In this document: one piece after another, positions 49,018 through 60,101 of the stretch
How positions within the stretch are numbered: the stretch's first letter is position 1
Layout: every line of letters starts with the position of its first letter
Assembly: GCF_000208745.1 (NCBI RefSeq)
Contig: NC_030853.1
Span: 16,593,710-16,657,709, forward strand
Length of the DNA: 64,000 nt
DNA from: Theobroma cacao
Taxonomy: Eukaryota; Streptophyta; Magnoliopsida; Malvales; Malvaceae
Reading direction: 5' to 3'
The notes under the pieces: model-generated
Databases searched by the model: none
The model's input: the letters and a program-made list of their open reading frames with translations, nothing else
What the model was told of the DNA's origin: nothing
Program-made: the position numbers and the translations under genes

Positions 49018-50635
49018 TGTTATACATCGTATTTTGATACGGTGGCTAATAAAGTTTACGGATACCAATTTAGGTTGATTACTGAGTTAAAAGGGTAATT
49101 CAGAAGCAAACTTGTAAAATCTCGATCTCCATAGACACATAACTAGAAGTAGACGTGATAATGCGAACTAGGGGTAATTTCATAATTTCTCTAGGTGAGC
49201 TCCTACGAGTGGGTTTTTTTGATGCTATTGAGGTCTAAATAGGCCTAAGGAATGAATGAATGAATGATGTTTGTGATGGTAAATAAAGGAAGAAGATAAA
49301 AATAATGATAATTTCCACGATAGGGGCAAAATGGTTATTTTGCATCTCGGGTCTAAATTTTTAAGTTTCGTGAATCCGAGTACTTTTAGACTATTATGGA
49401 CTTTGTTTCGGTGTCAAAAGAGCAAAAAGGTTACACAAAAGATGGGAGGAAGACAAAGTCACCATGTTAAGGGTATTTTGGTAATTTAAGTGAGAAATGA
49501 ATAAACTTTAGATATAAATATCTAAAGCTCTAGCAATTTCCAGCAGCTTCCAACCAGTTCTTCTTCCTTCCCATCTCACGTTTCTTCATCTCCATGGGAG
49601 CCTCCCATAAAGCTTCCATAACTTTCTCTCTCTAGCTTCAAATTTCATACTTTTGAGCACTCTTCATGGAACCTTTTGCTCTCCTTCACTCTTTTGCACC
49701 TTAAAACCCTTAAAAAGTCTTTGTTCAACACTTTCTCTCACTAGTTGAAAATTTTAGGGAGAGAAAAAGAGGGATTTTCCTTGATAACTTGAGTATTCTT
49801 AAGAAAGAATTCAACTACAAATCCACCAAGGTGAGAAATGAGTTAGAATTTGATTTTTAAGATGTTAGAGATGGCTAAAAATTAGATTTATGGGCTGTCA
49901 TATTTTTTATAGTTATATTGTGGGTGATAAGTTCCAACAAGGCCTCACATGTCCGTTTGAAGCAATAATCGAAATTAGAGTCAATTAAAGATTCAACAAA
50001 TATTAGTGAGTGAACTTGCATTAAAAAAGTTTTGGGATGTGTATACAAGTATGTTTGATTGAATTTCTAAAGTGTTTTGTTTGTTTTATCTTCAAAACTG
50101 GTGCCTTAGGAACAAGCCTTTGATAAATTGTTTCTATATGTGACATGTGGCTGTTATGGATTCATGCACTATTACATTGTGTTGGTATATATATATGTTA
50201 TGCATGGATGGTTGATATTGTGCGATAATTATAACCGTGCGTGTGCACGATGTGGGGGGATGCACATGCCGGTGATGACTGTGGTGAGGGAGATGGATGA
50301 TGATAGTGTTCGTGTGCACGATGTGGGGGGATGTACATGATGGCACTAACTGTGCACTATGTGGGGGGATGCACACGATGACTCCGACTATGTGCACGAT
50401 ATGGGGGGATGCACATGAGCTGGATAAGATGAAGGTGGCATCAGAGCAAAGGGTTGTAACTCGATCCTTGGGAACTCTCGCATGTGAACAGTGACGAAGC
50501 ATGACTCTCCGCCCAGGGGCTTATAAGGGAAGGTGTTTCGTGATCTCTCACCCTATGAGTGCTTTGATAGGTACCATTTGTTGTCGTCGTAGTGAAGGAG
50601 AAAGGGTGCTTCATGATCTCCCTTCCCTAGTGACA
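49018..50635 (+). repeat. Left LTR of the LARD-like element
   Basis: Matches the right LTR closely from the start to about 50,430 (for example ATCTCGATCTCCATAGA and GAGCTCCTACGAGTGGGTTT), then differs. It carries a TATA-like GATATAAATATC near 49510. The 3' border is uncertain: a second PBS-like TGGCATCAGAGC occurs at about 50,430, ahead of the better one at 50,640. The LTR is about 1 kb shorter than its partner. Confidence 0.75.
50236..50422 (+). repeat. GC-rich minisatellite in the left LTR
   Basis: Four variants of GTGCACGATGTGGGGGGATG followed by CACATG or CACACG, at irregular spacing of 38-70 bases. Confidence 0.85.
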
Positions 50636-50639
50636 GAGG

Positions 50640-50651
50640 TGGTATCAGAGC
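50640..50651 (+). other. Primer binding site of the LARD-like element
   Basis: TGGTATCAGAGC, complementary to the 3' end of initiator methionine tRNA, four bases after the CA end of the left LTR. Confidence 0.8.
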
Positions 50652-53600
50652 TTTAGGTTTACTTGAGTCTTAAGAATTTTTGTGTCAGTCATCGGAGTTG
50701 TCGGAGTTAATGTAGAGTCTTGTTTATGGTTTGTGATTGCAGCAGAATTCATAGACATGAGGCTATATGAACTCTTATTCTTAGTAACCTATCCTCTTGC
50801 TAACATTATGCAAATGTCATAAGTGGTACCGTTGTCCGAATTTGAGATGCCACTCAAGACACGAGCTGTTATTGGAAAGATTTTAAGCAAATGCTCTTAA
50901 ATGAAAGGTTAATGTAATAATAAATCGCTCCGATTAAAGATGGAGAAAATTGGAGTTGGACTAATAGGTCAGAAATAACTCATTTATTTGGTGGAGTTAA
51001 CCATTGAGCCATGATTGTCAATGGAAAGAAATTTGATGACCATGGATGGTATTTAAGGTCAATATAAAAGAGCACGTGTGATAATGGTAACAAGGGACGC
51101 ACTTTGATTGGAATGAATAGTGAATGTTATGACTCGCTTGAGGTTTATAAATTTAAATATCTAGAAAAGTGTAAACCAACGTTTATATGCACGGAAGTAA
51201 GTGCACTATGTTAATTGAGTTTGACATGCCCTTATAGAAATGGTGTGGGCTTTTGAAATATTTTATAAGCGTATAAGTGTTGAATATGTGTATATTAGCT
51301 TAAATGGGGTTGGTTTTGATTCTAATTAAGTAACTTTGAGATTTCAAGGCTTGAATTGAATTATTGTGATTTATGGTTTTAATTGCATGAATTAGCTCAA
51401 GGGTGAAAATCATTAATTATTATAATTGATGTATGGTTATGAAGTAAAAGGCTAGTAAATGATCTACTCTAAGGATGAGCTTGAATTTTGCTATGCTTAG
51501 TGTGGAGTCAAAGGATTAAAGGACTAGATGTGGATTTAGCAGTTTGAAATTAAATGACATGGAAATTAAAAATTTAGTCTAAATGCCATATGGAGTTCTA
51601 TATGAAGATCGATATACGAATTGCTTTAATGGTCAATTCAAAAATATGTTTGGTTCAATATGCAACTTATGATGTAAATGATTAGTCTTGAATGTGACTT
51701 CTCCAAAGGTAAGGGACTTAAAACATGTGGATTTTCGGATATGCTCTAAGAGGAAGCTTCTGCATCCTAAGCTTAAGAAATTTTGATCTTATGACTGTAA
51801 AAGCAAGATAAAAAAATTTAGTGAATTGTCTATCTTATGGATGTAATTGGTTAAGAATTGATGAGTAAAGTCAATATCTTAACACTAAGTGGTGTGCAAT
51901 TTGATATATGTGTACCTAAGAGTAAATTTGGAGATCATTGCTTAATCAATTTGCACTAAATGTTGTGGCAAAGGTATATGAATGTTAGTAGTGAAGTACG
52001 TCCAAAGTGAGATGTGTGGAGACTAATGTTCCGATCGTAAACTTGTGATAGAAAGCTAGTTTTGCAAATTGTGGTTTCCATGATCATAAAATAAATGGAG
52101 GTTATCAATATGTAGGCATACACTTGGAGTTGTACATCTTGTGATCCCCATGCATCATATGGAAGGAGATATCCCACAGGGAGTTTACCCTGATTTATGG
52201 TTACATGCCTGTAGGCTTGGCATGAGATTGAGAATGCCCTGGCATAAATGTGGAATGTATTATGAAAGGTTGAAAAGCCACATATACCTTAATAAGGTCA
52301 ATAACATGAATGAGGGGGAAATATGAATGTTGACATGCTGAGCACAAACAGCTTAAGGATAATTAATGCAATTATACTAAGTTAGATGGTATGATCCTAA
52401 CTAAGAACACGGACACCTTGGGAGATTTTAAAATAATGTCCAGTGGGGTCAGTGAGCTAAAGTGTTATCGAGCATACAATGAACGATTAAAGTTAAGAGT
52501 GGCTTTAAAATTAAGCCTTTGATTGATTAAGTTCTCAATGGAACCCTATTAAAGGAAGTGTTTAAGTGTTTTTGAAATGTATGGAAAAACATAAGAGAAT
52601 ATATTAGCTTGACTTGCTATAAAAGGTCGAAATTTGGATGGCCATGAGTGGCTTGTGAGTAACCCAACAATGTATAGGTAAATATGCAAGGGAGCTATGA
52701 TTGATAGATAAGGGTAGAACTTTAATGATGAGACTATGTTCACTGCTTTATGCATTGAACAGTAAATTACGAACATGTATCCACCTAGTGAACACCCTGG
52801 TGAGACAAATTCAAGAGATTTTTCACAATGAGAAAACACTAAAGCTCAAAAAGCAAATGGCTGTATGATCAAGTTGGGCTCGTGACTGATATGTCACATA
52901 AGTATGAAGATAAGATACAAGCATAAGTGTACTTGGAAATGCTGGTTTGAGGTAATGATTATCCTACCGTTTTGTGGACCCGATGAGGTTCTTGTCTCAA
53001 CATAATTGTAGACGTAAGGCATAAATTGTGAAATGTGCTTCCCCCACAAGTTCCAATTTATTTTGAGTAATTATCAAGGTAAAGTTCCTGATAGGGATAG
53101 GCAAAGGTTGAATTATGCTTCAAATGTTTAGAGAAAGAGGGTGACATGGTTTGATTAAATGATACTACCCTTGGTAAGGGAATAGAAATATGCTACGAAA
53201 ATTATAGAAATCTACTTAGAAAAGAGATGATGATTCGAGTATTTATATATGAGTAAAGACTTTGGTAATGAGTTACGACCTAGAAGCATGATATTAGAAT
53301 ATGAATTTTGGCTAAGAAAAATCGATTTTTAAGACACGTGGTGCTCTTGGGGTGGTGCCAATTAGTGGTCGATTCTAGTATGAGAATAGAATATTGGGAT
53401 TAGCTTTGTGTATTCACCACAAATGATGAGCATGATCTAACCAACTATAAGAAGAATTGATTCTAAACATGATTGTTGATTATTTTGGTTTTACAGATGG
53501 CTTATTGAACTTGATATGCCTAAGGCTATTCAAAGTTAAAATTTTTGGAAATATATATGTATGGATATATATGTTACATATTGGTATAAAAGCTTAAGCG

Positions 53601-55074
53601 GAGTTAGTTATAATTTGATTTGATGATGATATTCTATTAATGGTTATAGTGCTAGACAATGATTAAGATAATTTATCGCTGATTTGGCAGTAAACAAGTG
53701 GATTATAATGCTGTTAGCTTAAAAGTAAGTGTTTATACTTTTGGTATGAGTTCATCAAATTCTATTATATCGTGATAAAACTTGGTGTTTTGATATAGCC
53801 TAAGAGGCTTGGCATATGAACTAGCTTAACTGTGAGCTAGAAATTATTAGGCTATTATGAAGTACACAAATAGAGAAGTATGACATGAATTTAACATCCT
53901 AAGGAGCAATGGAAAATGATGTATCGATTTTGGTATAGCTTCAATATATATAGTTTGATATATAAAGATGTGGGAAAAAGTTTATAGCTTATGCGTAAAG
54001 GTGTGCATTTGAATTCGTATAAATAAAAGTGTAAAATCTACCTTGATTGGTATAAAGCTCATGATTCAAAGTGAATGATTATGGATTTAATTTTCTAAGG
54101 TAAAAAGGATAAAAGAAGTTAATATCAGAAAGGTCTTAATAGATGATTCTTAAATTTTAAAGTGCACTTAAGGAGAAATAAATGTTTAATTTGATCTTCA
54201 GATCGATGAACTAATGAGGCCATGAGATCTGATGTTTGGAGTAAATTTGAAAAATATCAAGTTAGATATGTTGTGGGTGATTGATGACGAGCAAATTACC
54301 TATGACATCGAAAATATAGAAATGATTAGTAATCAAAATGAAACTTAGAAAGGAACTTTAAAGGGAAAATTTTGAGCAACTTTAATCTTGAGAGGTTGAG
54401 TTATTGATTAAAGAGATTGGTTAAGATTATAAGGGGGTATGTGGAATGTCATGATTTATTGAAATGCCTAGTGGTATAAGTTGAGATTTATCTAGTGAGC
54501 ACTCGATCATGAAGGTATTAGAGTTTGTTTTTGGGAATATGGTTACTTATGGTTACTAATGGTTACCATATTTGAATCATCCGTGATGTTAAATATATAT
54601 GAATAAATAAAGAGTGTTTGATCCTTATGTATTATGAAATGCTTGAATGGAATTTGTATGGAGGTATGTAAAACGAAATAGAGGTTGGTTGACCATTTAG
54701 ACCCATAGTTAATGGTGGAATAAATGCTAGAATGTTAGAAGGTTTGATAAAAGATCATGGTAGAGGAATTGTGGATGGTTAGGTAAACATGCAAGATTGA
54801 TGATTTAAGGATGATTTAATTGAGGTGTGACCAGAATTAATAGCTTATTTGAATTCTCTTTATAAGATGAAGAATGATATTGTTTTGATCAAACAAGAGT
54901 AGTACACATAACCATATACTATGACATTGTCTAGTTTTCTATAAGATTGGAAGTTGATATGATGCATAGACCAAGATTCTATGTTAAGAATGCCTAACGA
55001 AAGTGATGTGGTAGAACTTTAGAATTTTGATTATTCACCTTACGTCGATTTGAATTCGAGGACGAATTCATTTT
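50652..55074 (+). other. Non-coding inside of the LARD-like element
   Basis: AT-rich, 4.4 kb. No frame above about 100 codons and no recognisable gag, protease, RT or integrase word on either strand. Some phrases recur loosely, such as TAGCTTAAATGGGGTTGG (about 51,296) and AAGCTTAAGCGGAGTTAG (about 53,590), hinting at internal duplication. Near 55,050 GAATTCGAGGACGAATTC marks the end just before the PPT. Confidence 0.7.
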
Positions 55075-56300
55075 AAGTGGGAGAGACTGTAGTATCTCGT
55101 ATTTTGATATGATGGCTAATAAAGTTTACGAATATAAATTTAGGTTGATTACTAAGTTCAAAGGGTAATTCAGAAGTGAACCTGTGAAATCTCGATCTCC
55201 ATAGATACATAACTAGAAGTAGACGTGATAATGCAGATCAGGGGTAATTTCATAATTTCTCTGGATGAGCTCCTACGAGTGGGTTTTTTTTATGCTATTA
55301 AGGCCTAAATAGGCCTAAGGAATGAATGAATGATGTTTATGATGGTAAATAAAGGAAGAAGATAAAAATACTGATAATTTTCATGATAGGGGCAAAATGG
55401 TCATTTTGCATCTCGAGTCTAAATTTTTAAGTTTCGTGAACTTGAGTACCTTTAGACTATTAGGGACTTTGTTTCGGTGTCAAAAGAGCAAAAAGGTTGC
55501 ACAAAAGATGGGAGAAAGACAAAGTCACCATGTTAAGGGCATTTTGGTAATTTAAGTGAGAAGTGATAAACTTTAGATATAAATATCTAAAGCTCCAGCA
55601 ATTTCCAACAGCTTCTAGCCATTTCTTCTTCTTTTCCATCTCACGTTTCTTCATCTCCATGGGAGCCTCCCATAAAGCTTCCATAACTTTCTCTCTCTAG
55701 CATCAAATTTCATGCTTTTGAGCACTTCTTCATGGAACTTTTTGCTCTTCTTCACTCTCTCACCTTAAAACCCTTAAAAAGTCTTTGTTCAACACTTTCT
55801 CTCACTAGTTGGAAATTTTAGAGAGAGAGAAAGAGGGATTTCCATGATAGCTTGAGTATTTTTGAGAAAGAATTCAACTACAAATCCACTAAGGTGAGAA
55901 ATGAGTTAGAATTTGATTTTTAAGGTGTTAGAGATGGCTAGAAATTAGATTTATGGACTGTCATATTTTTTATAGTTATGTTGTGGGTGATAAGTTCCAA
56001 CAAGGCCTCACATGTCCGTTTGAAGCAATAATTGAAGTTAGAGTCAATTAAAGATTCAACAAATATCGATAAGTAAACTTGCATTAAAAAGGTTTTGGGA
56101 TGTGTATACAAGTATGTTTAATTGAATCCCTATAGTGTTTTATTTATTTTATCTTCAAAACTGGTGCCTTGGGAACAAGCCTTCGATAAATTATTTCTAT
56201 ATGTGACATGTGGCTGTTATGGATTGTTGTACTACTACATTATGTACTACTATATATATATATATACACGAATAATGTTGTGTAATGATATTAACTCGGT

Positions 56301-56424
56301 TATGTGCAAGTGGGAGTGCGCATAAGTCGTTGCTGACCCGCCTATGTGCGAGTGGGAGTGCGCATAAGCCGTTGCTGACCCGCCTATGTGCGAGTAGGAA
56401 TGCGCATGAGCCGTTGCATATGAG
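56301..56424 (+). repeat. 42-bp minisatellite, 3 copies, in the right LTR
   Basis: TATGTGCGAGTGGGAGTGCG followed by CATAAGCCGTTGCTGACCCG and CC, starting at 56301, 56343 and 56385. Confidence 0.85.
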
Positions 56425-56663
56425 CTGATGATGATGATGATGGGAGGGTGTGCATGATGATTGATATATATGTACATATATGGTATATGGTTGTAATGCA
56501 TGTGAAATTTTGGCATGTTGAACTTTGGAAATTTTTGAGCATTTCATATTGAAATTGGTATGATGTATCTTGAAAATGTCCCATTTTCTTGCAAATTGAG
56601 TTCATTGCAACACCAAATGGATTTTTAGTGCAAAGGAGTTCCTTTTTACACTTAGGTGCCCTT

Positions 56664-57018
56664 ATTCTCACTGCAATGAGAAAGCATTCTCGCTATAGCG
56701 AGAAACATTCTGTTTTGGTAGCCAACAACTCGCTGCAGCGAGAAACTCTCGGGTTCTGATGCAGTGCCTTTATTTTGATAAATATTTTGACCACCTTCCC
56801 GTCTAAACTGGTAAAAGTGGTAAACATCAAAGTTTTAGCCTTGCCTCTTATCTTTCTAATGGTAAAAAATTAGGTCAATTGGACTTATGTAGCAGTAGAT
56901 ATGATAGAAAAATTGAAACACATGCAAATTGACACTATTTCTCACTGTAACGAGAAACTTTCTGGTTTGGCCGTCGAATCTCGCTGCAGCGAGAATGAAC
57001 TTCACTACAGCGAGAAAT
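56664..57018. repeat. Group of TCTCGCTGCAGCGAGA palindromes
   Basis: Six imperfect palindromes: about 56664, 56687, 56728, 56938, 56978 and 57001. They vary around TTCTCGCTGCAGCGAGAA (for example CTCACTGTAACGAG and TTCACTACAGCGAG). They lie in the right LTR only. Confidence 0.8.
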
Positions 57019-57691
57019 TTGTCGCCATGCTTGCTACCTTGCTTGATTTTGACCTACTTTTCACCCATTTAAGTTCATGGATTGATCATGGGTTTGTGAA
57101 ACACTATGAGGGTATTAATCAAAGTTTGAAATGATGGGTTTTTAGTATGAAATTAAATCAAGTGCATTGTTTTTGAAACAAGTGCATCATGATTTCCAAA
57201 TTCTTGCTATCGATTGCTTGTTCCCTTCTTATGTTCACTCACTGAGTTTTATACTCACGTTTTTAAACTTCATGTTTTCAAATTCGAAGGCAGTTGAGAC
57301 CTAGATTGAGTCGCACACATATGCTCGCCTTCTTGGTAGGTACTATGGCATCTCAGTAGCAGTAGTTTCACTTAAAGTCACTCCGCTGACGGTCTCGAGT
57401 CTATTACTTGTGAACATGTATATGTAATGTAAACTACTAAGAGTCATGTTATAAATGAAGTATGTATATGTTGGATTGATGATGACCGTACTTTGATATA
57501 ATATAAATATGAATATTCAGTTGTTATAAAATATTACTGAAACATTTACTTTTGAGAGTTACAACACTTCATTTTAAAGATGATGGATGCGAATGATAAT
57601 CGAAATTGCATAAAGAGGCTTGCTTGGGCTTAATGGGCTACGCCCATTGGGCCCATGCGCTGGTCATGGCTCGGGAATTTAGGCTGTGATA

Positions 57692-58666
57692 GTTAACATT
57701 TGTTTTGAATGATGATCAGTTCTATTCGATAAGGTAAAACTAAGCATAGATTGTGGTTGGAGTTGTGTGACTTGTTGAGAATGCATGCCACAAAGGTTTT
57801 AGAGCTCAATGTGGATGCAATAATCAATGGTGGGATTAGGAAGTTTACAAATGAAGTTGAGAGATCGACTTTGGACTTCGCTTGCTAATTATTATATCAG
57901 AAGAAATTTTTTGAGAAAGCCATGGATATTTTTAAGGAAAGAATGACAATAGTGGTAACCGTTAGGGATTTTAGTGTCATATTTGATGCTTATTCGCAAT
58001 TTGATAAGAGCACGATGGCTCTTAAGATGGAGAACATGGATTTGAGCGATGAGGGAGAAGATGATGATGTTGAGGAGGATGAAGATGAACTAGTTTGTTT
58101 GGACATTGATCTGTGCAAGTCAAAACCTAAGTTTGAGAAGAAGATTATTAAAGGGCTTTGGTTACATGATGATAAGGACGTAGATTTGAGGTTTGCTCGG
58201 TTAGAGCATTCGATGAATAGAAAGGCTAGAATTGGCTAATAGTGTCCTTTTACGTCGGAATCCACTGTCCACATAATGTGGTGCAATGGCATTGTAGGGT
58301 CAAGTTATTTGAGGGAAACCCCACCAAGAAAATATTGATATACACAGAGGCAGTTAGGACAATTGACCCAATGAAAGCTGTCGAAAAGCCCCACACTCTA
58401 TGGGTGGCTTTTGCAAAGCTATATGAGACTTACAAAGATCTGGCCAATGCTCGTGTCCTTTTTGATAAAGCTGTCCAAGTAAATTACAAGACTGTTGATC
58501 ACTTGGCAAGCGTGTGGGTTGAGTGGGCGGAGATTGAATTGAGGCACAAAAATTTCAAAGGTGCACTTGAGCTGATGAGACGTGCCACAACTAAGCCTTC
58601 TATTGAAGTCAAAAGTAGAAGGGCTGCTGATGAAAATGAACTTGTTCAAATGAAGCTCCTTCAATC
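57692..58666 (+). pseudogene. SYF1 pseudogene, central piece
   Basis: It begins TFVLNDDQFYSIR, then TKHRLWLELCDLLRMHA, LNVDAIINGGIRKFTNEVE, YYIRRNFFEKAMDIFKERMT, VVTVRDFSVIFDAYSQFDKS, an acidic EGEDDDVEEDEDE, DVDLRFARLEHSMNRKARIG, then frameshifts to NVVQWHCRVKLFEGNPTKK, YTEAVRTIDPMKAVEKPHTL, YETYKDLANARVLFDKAVQV and KNFKGALELMRRATTKPSIE. These are HAT repeats of SYF1. At least three frame changes occur. The piece ends at the CAATC target site of the copia element. Confidence 0.9.
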
Positions 58667-59009
58667 TGTTGTGATTTGGAAGAAGTTGGGATATGGCTGC
58701 ATGATGCAGTCTCTGTTACAGGTAAGGAAAAACAGGGATGAACAAAAATGCTTAGCAAGGAACTAAAGTTCATCCCATTCATTACTAGTTGCTAAAGCTA
58801 TTTAAGTGCAACAGACTCGTACGTGGATAATAGCCTACAATGCTTGGTCACAAGCATAAGATAAGTGTTAAAATACATTAAGAACTAAGCATGTATGACA
58901 ACATGTAAATACAAGAGCTGATAGGAATAATAGCTGTTACGGACTTAAGTTGAGTTTGGACAAGTGTTAAACTGCTACTGCAGGTTGCATGCAAGTATTA
59001 GCTTCAACA
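58667..59009 (-). repeat. LTR of the gag-only copia element (left, 3' LTR)
   Basis: 343 bp with TG...CA ends, and 93 percent like the right LTR by my hand count. Confidence 0.9.
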
Positions 59010-59355
59010 TTCCTCCTTAATACTTGCGTGCAAAACATCAGCTCATTCATCTGAAGTTGGAGCTTTGGCTTTGATCATAGCCATGAACAAATGCTCTTCC
59101 TCTTCATGAACCTTCTCTTCTATTTGAGTTGGTTTTTCTTATGTCTTAAGTTTATTCTTGTAAACCTTTTCCACATGTTCAAACTCATTAGATGTCCTTT
59201 TTTGTTCAAAGATTTTCTAGATTGCAAAGCACCTTTGTCTTTGAACTTGGCCATCAAATCATTTTCTGTGTTGTTGTTCATGCACATTGCTTTTCTATGC
59301 TCTATAGCTTGGAGAGGAGTCACGACTTCAGTAAGGGTCAGTTTGGAGAGATCCT

Positions 59356-59673
59356 TTACTCTTCCAATGAAGAGATTTTAGCTTCGAATCTCTGGACACA
59401 TTGAACAAATTTTCTCTCAACTATCTCACTTGATTTGTCTTGCTTGACCTTATCTCTGCAAGCCTTCATAGCTTCGTTGTCCTTCATCTTCAAGACCTCA
59501 AACTCCTTTAATGGATTCAAGACTTGCATTAGTCTTGTTCTATGTCCAACCACATCCCAATGGTTGTAGGCCCTTATGTAGGCTTTCAATTTTACAGACC
59601 AAATGGAGTAGTTGGCTCCATTAAAGGTCGGTGGTATTTGATGAGAGAAGGTATTGCTATTTGCCATGCTCAA
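59356..59673 (-). pseudogene. Copia gag fragment
   Basis: About 105 codons: MANSNTFSHQIPPTFNGANY, then SIWSVKLKAYIRAYNHWDVV, the N-terminal gag (DUF4219/UBN2 type) of copia elements, ending before the zinc knuckle. A second decayed stretch follows to about 59,100. Confidence 0.75.
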
Positions 59674-59744
59674 AGGACAAGTTTTTTTTTTTGGGAGGAT
59701 TTTGTAGTGATATTCAGAGTTTTGGTCCCTTAAGACCTTAAATT

Positions 59745-59758
59745 ATGTTTTGATACCA
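59745..59758 (-). other. Primer binding site of the gag-only copia element
   Basis: TGGTATCAAAACAT on minus, directly next to the right (5') LTR. Confidence 0.8.
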
Positions 59759-60101
59759 TGTTGTGATTTGGAAGAAGTTGGGATATGGCTGCATGATGTA
59801 GCCTCTGTTACAGGCAAGGAAAAACCGGGATGAACAAAAATGCTTAGCAAGGAACTAAAGTTCATCCCATTCATTTCTAGTTGCTGAAGCTATTTAAGTA
59901 CAACAGACTCGTGCGTGGATAATAGCCTACAACACTTACTCACAAGCATAAGACAAGTGTTACAATACATTAAAAACTAAGCATGCATGACAGCACGTAA
60001 ATACAAGAGTTGAGAGGAATAATATCTGTTAAGGACTTAAGTTGAGTTTAGACAAGTGTTTAACTGCTACTGCAGGTTGCATGCAAGTATTAGCTTCAAC
60101 A
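59759..60101 (-). repeat. LTR of the gag-only copia element (right, 5' LTR)
   Basis: 343 bp, same ends as the left LTR, followed on plus by the CAATC target duplication. Confidence 0.9.

Larger units (their letters stand above)
49018..57691 (+). mobile_element. LARD-like LTR element (8.7 kb) inside the SYF1 pseudogene
   Basis: The left LTR starts TGTTATACATCGTATTTTGAT, the right LTR TGTAGTATCTCGTATTTTGAT (55088). A primer binding site TGGTATCAGAGC (initiator Met tRNA type) lies at 50640-50651 and a polypurine tract AAGTGGGAGAGAC at 55075-55087. Target duplication: GTTAG before, GTTAA after (one change), and the SYF1 reading runs from VERL across the gap to TFVLNDDQFYS. The 4.4-kb inside shows no gag-pol reading. 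The end of the inside (GAATTCGAGGACGAATTCA) and the LTR tail resemble gypsy chromovirus-type elements. It is therefore a non-autonomous or completely decayed gypsy derivative. Confidence 0.8.
55088..57691 (+). repeat. Right LTR of the LARD-like element
   Basis: 2604 bp, from TGTAGTATCTCG to GGAATTTAGGCTGTGATA. The tail has CACTGAGTTTTATACTCACG and ends in a GTGATA that I take as a mutated GTGACA, as in many gypsy LTRs. It contains a 42-bp minisatellite and a group of CTCGCTGCAGCGAG palindromes that the left LTR lacks. Confidence 0.75.
58667..60101 (-). mobile_element. Non-autonomous Ty1/copia element (1435 bp, gag only)
   Basis: Two 343-bp LTRs (58667-59009 and 59759-60101), beginning TGTTGTGATTTGG and ending TTAGCTTCAACA on plus, differ at about 24 positions (about 7 percent). 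A perfect target duplication CAATC lies at 58662-58666 and 60102-60106. On the minus strand the primer site TGGTATCAAAACAT follows the right LTR directly. Only a gag fragment lies between, so it needed helper proteins from a relative. Confidence 0.92.

Noticed and set aside
50134..50502. 122-codon minus-strand frame rich in His, Ser, Thr and Pro
   Set aside because: Translation of the LTR minisatellite; not a protein gene.
56197..56547. 116-codon minus-strand frame with repeated ALPLAHRRVSN units
   Set aside because: Same reason: a reading of the 42-bp minisatellite in the right LTR.
57922..58239. Functional small gene for an acidic protein
   Set aside because: It is one frame of the SYF1 pseudogene; both sides continue in other frames.
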